Made by a program: the position numbers and the translations under genes | The notes under the pieces: generated by a model | The model's database searches: none | The model's input: only the letters and a program-made list of their open reading frames with translations | Told to the model about the DNA's origin: nothing | From: Eudorina sp. 2006-703-Eu-15 | Lineage: Eukaryota; Chlorophyta; Chlorophyceae; Chlamydomonadales; Volvocaceae | Reading direction: 5' to 3' | DNA: 64,000 nucleotides | NCBI GenBank assembly: GCA_003117195.1 | Contig: BDSI01000019.1 | Span: 310,001 to 374,000, forward strand | Shown here: one piece after another, positions 14,923 to 24,598 of the stretch | Numbering within the stretch: position 1 is the stretch's first letter | Layout: each line of letters starts with the position of its first letter

Positions 14923-17900
14923 GTGCCGTAAAAGATACGGAGCGACGTGCCGACATCGGTCTTCTGAAACGCCCGTCTGATGCGTTAGTCACTCGCGCTT
15001 TTAAGTTTGTATTGATCGGTGATGTGCACTTACCACAAGACACAAAGCGCCTGCCTCATCATGGTCAACGCCTCCAACGTCGAGAAGCGCGGACTGCCGC
15101 GTTCTCCGCAAATTCGACCACAATTCGCTGAGTATATTCAATTGCAGCCCCTGCTCTCAGGTTGAGTTCCTCATCAACATTCTGTCTGGACTGCATGGTG
15201 GGGAGCCCTAGTTCAGAGCGAGTTGAACAACTTACTCGCTGCAAAGATTAGGTGAATTCACCCGACGGGCTTTAACACTGTAGAAGGACAAGCAAATCGC
15301 TGATTGACAACTAATCCCACCAGCCGACCTATTCCGTCGCTATCGTGGTCATATGAAGGCGTGCACAGGATTTCAGCGTACTAGTAAGAGCTTCCACATA
15401 ATCCCCAAGAAAATTCACAATATGAAAGCTACGAGTAAAATCGGCATACATTACGTAACGTGTGGAGACGGTTTCGGGGGCACGACATGCGTTTGCGCGG
15501 GAGGGCGCGGCGTTTGGCCAAAAGCGTCTTTTACCAGTTTTATTACAATATACCATCACAATATCAACCGTTGGGCTCTGGCCGCTGTAAACACCTTAGA
15601 CTACCAAAGATGTCTAGGAGCACCAGGGACGTGTGCCAATCAGAGTGCCAATAGCCTCCACTCAAACATTTCCTGTATAAATGGGTGATTGGTGCCAGTC
15701 GCTGGTGAACTGCCCCACATTGGCTGCTATGCAAGCCTCTTGCTCAACACCACTATCCCAGGCTGTCCTCCCGCCCAGCCGGCCCCATATCCTCGTTTCC
15801 TCCTCTTGCAGCTGAAGCCCTCCGCATCCACGCCGCAGTCCCCCCGACCCGTGCTATCAGTATCTCGTCGCCAACCTCGGCCTCTGTCCCTTGACCCCGC
15901 GTGTCCTCGACAACCTGCGCCCGGCTCTCGAAACCCTTACTCTGTGCTTGACCTCCGCAGCGCCAGCACCGATCCCCTCCCGACAGCAGCGCACCCAACA
16001 ACGCGCCAGTAAAAACGACAGCGCTGCAACATAGCTCTTCCTTCTTTTTCTTAGTACGTTGTAAGTCGGGAACATTCGCAGTTGTATCACGTATATGTGC
16101 GACTGTTGCAGCACTGCCAGTCCCATTGCATACCACGCACTCCTGCAGCCCAGCTCCCCTGGCCCCCCCCACTACCACCCCCCCAGGACCACCAGGCTCT
16201 CCCTCCGCACGTCACCTCCTGACTGCAAACCACACAACGGCCACTACGTCTCCTGGCCCTGCGCGCACGTCACCTCCTCACGGCGCAACGACTCCCCCTC
16301 CTTCTCCTCCCGGCGATCTGGCAGCCCAGCAGCGACCCACACGCCGTACCCCATCATGCCGCAGCCGCGACCTGCAGCCCGCCCACTAGTTGTAGGAATC
16401 AATAAAGAGGACGACAACGAAACCAGCGTCAAGGCATAAAAAATTTCGTATCCCGACAATCTTTATGTGCGGCTCCATTCGTGCAATCAGTAACGAATGC
16501 AGCCACGAGTCGGTTGGGTTGGGGTGCTGGCCAGTCGCCCGGCGCGCATGTTGCCGCCGCTGACCAAGGTGGCCGGATGGACGGGCGGACCGAGCCGCAC
16601 ACCTCCCTCGTTGTCAATAAGACAGCTAAATCGCGAAAAAATCACCGACTGTGTAATGCATGTCCGGTGTCCGGCACACTTCCCCCCAGCCCCCACCCGC
16701 TGACTTCTTCGCTTCTCCGTCCGAGTAGGGGCCCCCGGTGCTCGTCCGTGTGATCCGTGTACGGCGGGACATCAACCAAGTAGCACCCAGTCAATCTCCA
16801 TTCCTTATCATCGCTGCCTTGCACATCATGATGCCCTTGGAGAGTGTGCACATGTTTTTATGTGCGAATGAGTGTGTGTGGAATAGGGGGAGGTCTTAGC
16901 TTCACCCCTGGCCCTAACCTAGCCAACCAGCCCCTATCCCCCCACCGGCGCTCAGCGGAATCTGCTGAGTCGTCCCCCAACACCACCGCGTCAACACGTC
17001 CTCCTGCGGGTCAGCTCACACGCACATCACTGCACCCCAGTCCTGCAGCACGTCACTTCAATCCGGTCCTTCTCTCCTCCGGGATGGGATGGGACTAGGG
17101 GGCACTCGTCCTCGGTCAGCTAGCGGGTCGGTGGAGGTTTGTCTGCGGCCTGTCTGCGCTCAACAGCGGTCTGCGGCCCGTCTGGCCCCTCCCAGGCCCC
17201 AGCGCTCACTCAGGGCAGTCGGGGGTCACTTGGGCGGGAGCGGCCGGCGGCCCTGGATAGAGGCGCCCTACCTAGAGGGCCACCGGACCACACACATACG
17301 GTGGCTCAGCGGGCAGGGTCAGCCCTCGTGTGGCCTACCTGCCTGCCTACCTACCTACCTGCCTGCCTACCTACGGGCATCCTCCGGGCTTGGCTACAGC
17401 GGCTACAGCCGTAACCCTCGCATGTCACCCACTCATTCTCTGCCTGCCTACCAGCACACCTTGATGCATGATCACGTCGTCGGCCGGAGTGCCTGACGGT
17501 ACAACACGGTACGCGCGCTCCAACGCACTCCTGCTGCCGGTCCTGGGTTCAAGTACTGAGCCCCGTACCAAGGCCGGCTTTATCAAGACGGCATCCCAAT
17601 GACGAACCAACGACGAACCAACGACCGAACTAATGAACACGTAGATGCCTTCCTTTTCCCGCTTGCGCGACGTAAGAACCCGCCCTATCCGCCGCGAGCT
17701 CTTGCAGAGACCGGCGGCTTGCACGCTTGTCGTACGGTGCCGTACTGGCCGCTTTACACGTCCGCTTCGGCGGCCGTCTCGGATGGAAAGACTGCCTAAT
17801 GCTGCTCTTGCTGGCAACTGCTGTACATGCTTCTGAACCTCGCGCGCGCAGCTGTACAGCTGCCAAACACCCACGCAACCGCCCAACCAAGCAATAAACA

Positions 17901-18153
17901 AGTAAAGAGATCAACCAACCAACTTGCAGCGCTGTTTGCGGGCCGCGTGCTTCCTACTTGGCTGTACCACGGCAAGCCCCTGTAGCCGATTCGCATCCGT
18001 ACACATCGGCCGCAATGAATGAATGATGCAAGCATATATGAAACGAGGAGCCCCCGACCTGGTGCCGCCGCTCGCTGCCTCTTGCTCCAAACCGACACCT
18101 GCAATATTACAGCTGCGTGCCACTGCTATCCTGTGTCCGCTCCGGCGTCGGCT

Positions 18154-18292
18154 CTGTGGGGTCTGCCTCTGCCGGGTCTGTCGCTGTCGGGTCTGCCTCT
18201 GCCGGGTCTGACTATGCGGGGTCTGCCTATGCGGGGTCTGCCTCTGCCGGGTCTGTCGCTGCGAAGTCTGCCTCTGTCGGGTCTATCAGTAC
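18154..18292 (-). repeat. 15-nt coding minisatellite, expanded copy 2
   Basis: About nine 15-nt units. In two of them (stop positions 18227-18229 and 18212-18214, read on the minus strand) the glutamate codon has become TAG. The remaining units and the downstream PTPERTQ-type sequence match copy 1. Confidence 0.8.
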
Positions 18293-19438
18293 TGTCGAGC
18301 CATCCGTCAGCGTCCCCACCGGCGGCGGCGGCCTGGGCAGGCCCGCGCAGGTGAAGGTCCGGATTGTGGTCCCCAGCCGACCATCGGACAAACTGAGTGT
18401 CCAGGCCCGCGCGTTGTAGCCCGCTGCCGGCGTGGCACTGCAGTTCCGGACCGCACCGGGCGAGAAGAGGTCGCCGAACACGTCCTGCAGGGACGCGTTG
18501 ACGGCGGTGCGCACAGCGGGCAGCTTCTGCGGCTGGTCCGCGCTGAGGCACACCTTGACGCTGGTGTCACTGACCTGCCCGTTGACCCAAGTGAAAGTTG
18601 CGGGTATGGCGGCGATCCTGTTCTTGATGGACGAAATGCTCAGCAGCTTGATCTGGAACCTGCGTGTCTGGGCTTGCTGGGGGAAGGGGTTGCTGCCGCC
18701 AGTGTACTTGAGCGTTAAGCACAGGTCACCGGCGGTGGTGTCGCCAAGCGCTTTGAAGTTGTTGGGGGCGTCGTCAGCTCTTGTTGCTGTTGTGGTGCCG
18801 GGGCAGGGGGAGCTCGAACCCCCGAGGAGATCAGTTGGGCTCGTAGGGCTGCTGGCGGGGGACTCGAGAAATGAAGAGGAGGGCAGCGTGGCCGCCGGGC
18901 TGGGCATCATGGGTTTGCCGTCACCATCATCGCCAACGCCGTCATCAATGCCGTCGCCGCCCTCACCGCCGCCGCCGCCACTCATCCGGCTGGTCGCGGT
19001 CAACTTGGCCGCCGTTGATATCCTAGGCTGCTTGGTGTCGCCGGCTACCGGGCTGAGGATCGCCGGGGAGGCGCCGCCACGGAGGCTACCCGCGTCCCTG
19101 CCCGCGTGGCCACCCACGATCCAGTTGGCTTGCAAGGTGGCACTCCATGACGGACCGCCGTACATATTCCAAGGGGTGGTTCCGTACAGATTCTGTGCAT
19201 TGATGTCGGTGGTGTTGGACGAATTTGCGGGGAGAGCGGCAGCGACGGCGGGATGAGGCATGGTAGCGATGTGGGTGGGCGGGGCTCTGGTGGTTGCTGC
19301 ACTCATATCCGCCGGGGAGGATGTGGCGGTGGTGGCCGTCGCGGGCGGGGCGGGGCTGAGGAAACAAACATGTGTAATGGCCGCTCCGTCCAATATCCTT
19401 GCGGCAGCGAGAAAACACCACCTGCGAAGGCAAAGCAT
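18227..19438 (-). CDS. Ser/Gly/Pro-rich protein of unknown family, tandem copy 2 (C-terminally truncated)
   Basis: A 403-residue paralogue of the gene at 13567-14922, about 4.6 kb upstream in transcriptional terms and in the same orientation. It shares the MLCLRRWC start, the NAQNLYGTTPWNMYGG block and the C-terminal domain (GDLCLTLKYTGGSNPFPQ, SATPAAGYNARAWTLSLSDG). The low-complexity middle is shorter, lacking most of the Ser/Thr run of copy 1. The frame stops at a TAG within the pentapeptide repeat, whereas copy 1 reads through to a further PTPERTQ tail. Because the structured domain is intact, I call it a gene, not a pseudogene. Function unknown. Confidence 0.62.
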   Translation of the reverse strand: MLCLRRWCFLAAARILDGAAITHVCFLSPAPPATATTATSSPADMSAATTRAPPTHIATMPHPAVAAALPANSSNTTDINAQNLYGTTPWNMYGGPSWSATLQANWIVGGHAGRDAGSLRGGASPAILSPVAGDTKQPRISTAAKLTATSRMSGGGGGEGGDGIDDGVGDDGDGKPMMPSPAATLPSSSFLESPASSPTSPTDLLGGSSSPCPGTTTATRADDAPNNFKALGDTTAGDLCLTLKYTGGSNPFPQQAQTRRFQIKLLSISSIKNRIAAIPATFTWVNGQVSDTSVKVCLSADQPQKLPAVRTAVNASLQDVFGDLFSPGAVRNCSATPAAGYNARAWTLSLSDGRLGTTIRTFTCAGLPRPPPPVGTLTDGSTVLIDPTEADFAATDPAEADPA

Positions 19439-19990
19439 GTGCCGTAAACTTTACGGAGTCACGTGCCGACGTGGGCCTTCTGAAACGCCCGTCTGACGCG
19501 TTGACCGCGCGCGCTTTTAAGTTTGTAATGATCGGTGATGTGCATTACTTACCACAAGATGCAAAGCGCATGCCTCATCATGTTCAACGCCTCTGTTGTC
19601 GAGAAGTGCCGACTGCCGCGTTCTCAGCGAATTCGACCACAATAATCGGAGTATATTCAATTGCAGCCCCTGAGTTCATCATTAACATTCGGTTTGGACC
19701 GCATGGTGGAGCCCTAGTTCAGAGCGAGTTGAACTCACCCGACCATCAGCACTGGAGAATGACACGCAAATGGCTGATTGGCAACCGATCCCACCAAACG
19801 ACCTATCCGTCACTACAAAGGCGTCCTACAAAGGCGTACACAGGACTTCAGCGTACTAGTAAGAACTTCCGCATAAACCCCAAGAAAAGTCACGCAAAGA
19901 AAGCAATGATTAAGATGAGATACATTATGTAACGAGAAATATTGTGTGCAGACAGTTCCGGGGCACGTGCGCGGCGTGCGTCTTTTGCCG

Positions 19991-20143
19991 CCCGCCCGGC
20001 CGAACGGGCGATGGAATCGAATTTGGCGCGCTTTGAGCGCGGCCCGTCCCGCCCGGCCGAACGGGCGATGAAATCGAGGGAGCTGGGAATTGGCGCGCCA
20101 ATTCCTAGCGCCCTCGATTCCATCGCCCGTTCGGCCGGGCGGG
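19991..20143. repeat. Three-arm inverted repeat with long hairpin
   Basis: A 30-nt unit starting CCCGCCCGGCCGAACGGGCG occurs at 19991-20020, again at 20048-20077 with one mismatch, and as an exact inverted copy at 20114-20143. The second and third arms close over the 20-nt perfect palindrome GGAATTGGCGCGCCAATTCC at 20086-20105, giving a hairpin of nearly 48 bp per arm. The matching place in duplication unit 1 (about 15500) lacks it. Confidence 0.9.
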
Positions 20144-20730
20144 CCTATCTCGGTCAAGACGCCGAGACTTGAACCATTACGCATCTATTGTGAGTAATAT
20201 ATAAGTTGAATTAACTAGTGCTTGTGCACTTACCAGGACAGCGGGTAATGTGCTGATAGAAAAAATTAACCCCTCCCTCGAGAAGGTTACGGGCAATGGC
20301 TCCGTTACCCCATGAGAGAACAAACTACTTTTTCCATCAAGTGGGAACGGACCGTTACATGTAAATCCACTAAAACCAAAGATGTCCAGAAGCACCAGGG
20401 ACGTTTGCCAATAGCCTCCACTCAACATTTCCTGTATAGGCCTGTATTTAAATGGGTGATTCGTGCCATGGTCATCCCCGAAGGACAGGCGTCGTTGGTG
20501 AACTGCCCGATCGTGGCTTTCAGGCCTCTTACTCCACACCGCTATCCCAGGGGCTATCCTCCCGTCCAGCCGGCCCCATATCCTCATCCACTCCCCGACC
20601 CGCGTTATCCGCACACTCGTCGCCAACCTCGGCCCATCCCTTGAACCCGCGTGTACTCGGCAACCTGCGCCCGGCTCTCCAAACCCTTACTCTGTGCTTG
20701 ACCTCCGCAGCATGGCCCACCCTGTAGGCA

Positions 20731-21312
20731 ACAGGTCACGAGTGGCTTCCCAGTTGTCTCTCGGGACCTAATCCTCGTTTCCATTCCAGCGCGGCCCATG
20801 CAGACTGATGCGAACCGGAACGCACCCCCCTTATTCGTAGGCCCCACCCCGTACCCCCCCACGCAAGGTACCACTCCACGCGCCCACCGCCGCGAGCTGG
20901 TCCTGGCCGACCGCTACCACCGCAACTCCACCCCTCCTCCTGATTCCCTGACTCGTGACACTCCCTCGCGTGCGGCAATGCCCGCGCGGGAACGCAAATC
21001 CTGCCTGCGGGAACTCCTGTTCCTGTTCCCCGGTGGAAATAACGTGTGGGGGTGCCAGCCTTCGGGTGCCAGCTGCGACGACCACCACGAAACACCTCCC
21101 AGCCCCTCCACCAGCGACCAGCCAGCGGGGTGCACCAGGGTGCACCGTTCCGGGACCACGCCATGCACCAGCCATCGGGGCGCATCGCTCCGAAACCGCG
21201 TGCGACGCCCTCCACCCCGGTCCTCAAGCGGCTCTGCCCGTGTGACCCACCAGCCCCGCGGTCCGCGATCCCCCTCCCCTTCACCCCCGCCGCTGAAAAC
21301 GCCCCCGCCTCC
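20731..21312. other. No gene seen; 3' flank of the unknown five-exon gene
   Basis: GC-rich sequence with overlapping open frames on both strands. None shows a family match or a conserved splice pattern. It probably includes the 3' UTR of the minus-strand gene ending at 21313. Confidence 0.4.
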
Positions 21313-24300
21313 TCACGCCGCCACAGCTTGCTTTGTCCCTTCCGCCGCCGCCGCCCCCTCGGCTGCCGCCACCCCGCCCTCCCCCGCCTCCGCCAGCAGC
21401 CGACCCAGCCGGGCCGCACTCTCGCTGCCCATCACCGCCAGCAGCCGAGCGCACCTGCGGCCGCCCAACCGGCCCGCGGCAATGTCCCGCAGCTGAGTCA
21501 GCATGTGCCCCGCCTGCGCCTGCTGGAGCTCCAACTGCTGCCGTACTCGCGGCTCGGCGTGCGCGGAGCGGTAGGCGGCGTGTGCCAACTGCGGGCGAAG
21601 GGAGGAGGAAGACGTGCCGCAGAAGAGAGGAGGGCAGGCGCGCGGTCCATGCGGGAGGCGGGGGGAAGCGGGGGGGGGATGGAGGGGAGGCGGGGGGAGG
21701 GGGCAGATGCGATGAGGTGGGGGGGTTAGGAGTTTGCATCCAGCGAGGTGGGTGGATATAGGGAAATGATAAACATGTAAGGAAGGTGCGTCAATAGCGA
21801 GGGCTGAGCCACTCACAACTCAAACGACACTGCAGCAATGGCAACACTCACAGCCCCCCCACCCCACCCCACATCAGCAGTAACTTTCTGATTTTACTTC
21901 AACCTTGTTCGTTGACGTCGGGAGCTAGGGCTCCTGTTGCCTATACCGCTATACGCCGCCACCGGCCACGCTATCTTTCGATCTCTCCGAATTCTGCGTT
22001 AGACAACATACATGTCCCGACTCATCCTACTTGGTTTTGGCAACGTCGACGCCTACACCGTCGTCGTCGCTGGCGATCTACGGTACTGTACCAATTTTCT
22101 CCGGTCGAACCGTCGCTCTGGCAGCAGCGCAGTTTGATATTGTCTACCAATTTCCTATACCCCACCCCACCCCGCCCCGCCCCATGCCTCCACCCTGGCC
22201 ACTCACCGCATGCGCCTCCTCCTGGGGGCCGCTCAGCGCCTGCTCCAGCCGGCTGAGCACGAAGCGCTGCCGGGGCACGGTCGTGGACGTGCCCACGGGA
22301 ATGCCCTGCCGAGGCCGTAAGTACCGTGGGTCACGACAGGGACCCAGCCAGGAAGGGCAGGACGTAACGGGCTTCAACCTCTTTCGGCAGCGCCAACGGT
22401 GCTGGCACGTGTCAGAACGGAGGTATGGGCAGTCCATGCGCCGACTGCCGGCAGCTGTACCACAGGCACATGCATACACATGCACACACCCTTGTTCCGT
22501 TGTTGTTTTGTTGTTTGTTCATATGCAGGTTATCATGGTAAGTATTTTGGTCTTTGGTTTGCGTCGGGCGGGTCTCTTCTCGCAACACACGCAAACAAGC
22601 AAGGGTGGGTCTCGGAGCTGCCCGCCCCCCCTCCCGAACCGTGAGCCGTGATGGGGTCACCGAACGGCGATCTGCTCAGTGACGTAGTACACACGTACGA
22701 CACCGCCCCCCAGAGGCCCCCTCCCTACCTGCAGCCAGGTGTTGATGGCGGCCCTCAGCTGCGGGTCCGCGGCCTTGAGCAGCAGCTGCCGGTAGGTGGC
22801 GCTGTCCTGATCCGTCCAGAAGCCGTCATCACTAAGTGCCTGCAGCAGGGACTCATCCTGCGGGGGTGGGGTGGGGTGGGGTGGGATGGGGTGGGGTGAG
22901 GTGGGGTGGGGTGGGGTGGGGTGGGGTGGGGTGGGGTGGGGTGGGGTGGGGTGGGGTGGGGTGGGGTGGGGTGGGGTGGGGTGGGTGGGGTGGGGTGGGG
23001 TGGGGTGGGGTGGGGCGGGGTGGGGTGGGGTGGGGACGGGGTGAGGTGGGACGGGGTGGGGCGGGGTGGTGTGGGCGTTGGCTAGGGTAAAGGTAAGGAG
23101 ACCCGCAGCCAGGATGGGGCGAAGCACTGAAGGCCGCGGACCGGGACCGCCACCGCATGGCCAGCGCGAAAGCTGCACTGCTTCCGGTTCACGTCGCCGC
23201 ACGACGCCGCCGTACATCCATCGCGCCCCCACGCCACCGTACCTCGACGTCGATGCCGTGCACCGGCACCGGGGCGGCCCCCTGGCTGCCCCCCCCCGGG
23301 CCCCCCCGGGGCCCCCCGGTCGCCGCCAGGTGCGCCACCGCGACGGCCTCACTCAGGTGCAGGTCCCGGTTGGCGAAGACGTTGAAGAGGGTGGACTGGG
23401 TCAGCAGCAGGGGGCTGGCGCCCTGGCCCACCACCTGCAGGATGGCGTGGTGCCACCGGAGCCTGCAGAGTGGCAAAAGGGGAGGGGGCCGGGGCGGGAG
23501 AGGCGGAGGGGGAGGGGGAGGATGGTGGAGGTAAATATCTTCCTTCCTGGCACTGCTGGGTGGCGTGCCGGCCGTGGGTGGGCTGGCGAAGTTTTGCCCG
23601 GGCTGCCCGCCATCCGCCTACTGCGACATTGGACACTACTACAACGCTTTGTTATGTGAAGCCCCGAATGATTCAACAACACGTGGCGTTCCTCGTCACT
23701 CTGTCGCGCCGCTTCGTCGGCAACGGGGGGAAGGCACCGCTACTACCGCTTCGATGACTCTTTGTGATGTCAGGGGACGCGGTAGGGGGAGGGGAAATGC
23801 GGGTTTGCGTGTGTGCGGCCTCTCCCCGACCACCAGGGTGCTACATCAACCCCCCTGTGTAATCTCCCCACCCTCCCGGACTGCTACTGCCGGTCTGGCG
23901 CTACTGCCGGTCTGGCGCTACTGCCGTTCCGGCGGACACCTTCAGCGCCCCGACGCACCTACCTTACCTATCTACCTACATACCTACCTGTCCACGTCAT
24001 CCGCGTGGTCCAGTGCGGCCCTCAGGGAAGTCAGCGGCGCGCCCATCAGCTTGGCCATCAGCTGCGGCTCCATGGCCTTGGCGATCCGCGTGAAGGACTT
24101 GGGGTACAGCGGCTGCACGTCCAGCGCGGCGGCGTCGGGCTGGACGCGGTCCCAGACCGCAGCGACCAGCGCGGGGTTGAACGCGTCGTCGTGTTTGACG
24201 CTGAGGATGTGCAGCGCGGTGGTGTGGGTGGGCGCGGGGAGCAGCAGCGGCTTCGACACGCATTCGTGGATGCGGCGAGCCGTCGCCTGCGTCCACGCAA

Positions 24301-24598
24301 AGTCCAGCGCCTTGGGGAGACGGCCGCACAGCTCCTCGGTCTTGTTCATGAAGAACAGACAGGACCCGAACGTGGTTTCGTCGATTTCGGACTCGGGGTC
24401 GACGACCACCGGCGCCAAATCGTCCAAGATGCGCAGCTCGGTTCCGCGCGGCCGCTTCTGGGGAGGCGCCGACGTGGGAGCTGCCGACCCAAATCCCTTG
24501 CCGGTTTGCGCGCCGCTTGCTTTTTTAGCCTTTGCTGTGCACGCGACCGGTCGACGCCGATGGCCGACTTGCAAGCCGACCGGCCATCGTATCAACAT
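21313..24598 (-). CDS. Five-exon gene of unknown function
   Basis: Five minus-strand exons (24598-23988, 23462-23243, 22857-22729, 22305-22207, 21588-21313) all have GT-AG borders and matching phases (2, 0, 0, 0) and give a 444-residue protein. I chose the ATG at 24598 as the first in the open exon. The N-terminus is basic (AKAKKAS, QKRPRGTELR), which could be a nuclear localisation signal. The body is mostly helical-looking, with LFFMNKTEELCGRLPKALDF, LQPLYPKSF-type, WHHAILQVVGQGASPLLLTQ and FWTDQDSATYRQLLLKAADP segments, and ends in an Ala-rich helix with RVRQQLELQQAQAGHMLTQL. I do not recognise a domain. Intron 2 contains a GGGGT satellite. Intron 4 carries, near both ends, the small inverted module also seen in Piezo introns. 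Confidence 0.7.
21589..22206 (-). repeat. Intron with inverted terminal modules (unknown gene, intron 4)
   Basis: Read on the minus strand, a GGGGTATAGGAAATTGGTAG module lies close to the donor (about 22140-22175) and a roughly inverted TATCATTTCCCTATATCC module lies acceptor-side (about 21745-21775). A neighbouring CCGTCGCTCTGGCAGCAGCG stretch (plus, 22107-22128) recurs in Piezo introns near 47775 and, inverted, near 36445. Confidence 0.65.
22861..23065. repeat. GGGGT pentanucleotide satellite
   Basis: About 40 copies of GGGGT with a few GGGAT, GAGGT and GGGCG variants, inside intron 2 of the unknown gene. On the minus strand the transcript would be C-rich (ACCCC). Confidence 0.95.

Larger units (their letters stand above)
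11965..16000. repeat. Tandem segmental duplication, unit 1
   Basis: This block recurs in the same orientation and order at about 16230-20730. Matching landmarks include CTTTATGTGCGGCTCC (12210 and 16461), the gene at 13567-14922, the flanking GCGCTTTTAAGTTTGTA (near 14997 and 19511) and a CCGGCCCCATATCCTC tail (15780 and 20571). The offset grows from about 4.25 kb on the left to about 4.6 kb inside the gene, so small indels separate the copies. The left edge and the junction near 15975 share a CTCCCGACAGCAGCGCAC sequence, a plausible crossover site. Confidence 0.88.
16230..20730. repeat. Tandem segmental duplication, unit 2
   Basis: Second copy of the block described at 11965-16000. Differences include a CTAC/CTGC-rich microsatellite at 17337-17375, a longer 15-nt minisatellite and a hairpin insertion at about 19991-20143 that unit 1 lacks. 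Unique sequence of about 230 nt separates the two units. Confidence 0.88.

Noticed and set aside
17530..17620. GGGTTCAAGTACTGAGCC resembling a tRNA B-box in both duplication units
   Set aside because: The unit 1 copy is altered and no A-box at the right distance or cloverleaf is visible.
18432..19256. 274-codon plus-strand frame opposite the tandem copy 2 gene
   Set aside because: It is the antisense shadow of a GC-rich gene; the domain and paralogue conservation are on the minus strand.
22657..23352. 231-codon minus-strand frame rich in Pro-His-Thr
   Set aside because: Most of it is the GGGGT satellite; only the short exon 22857-22729 fits the spliced gene.
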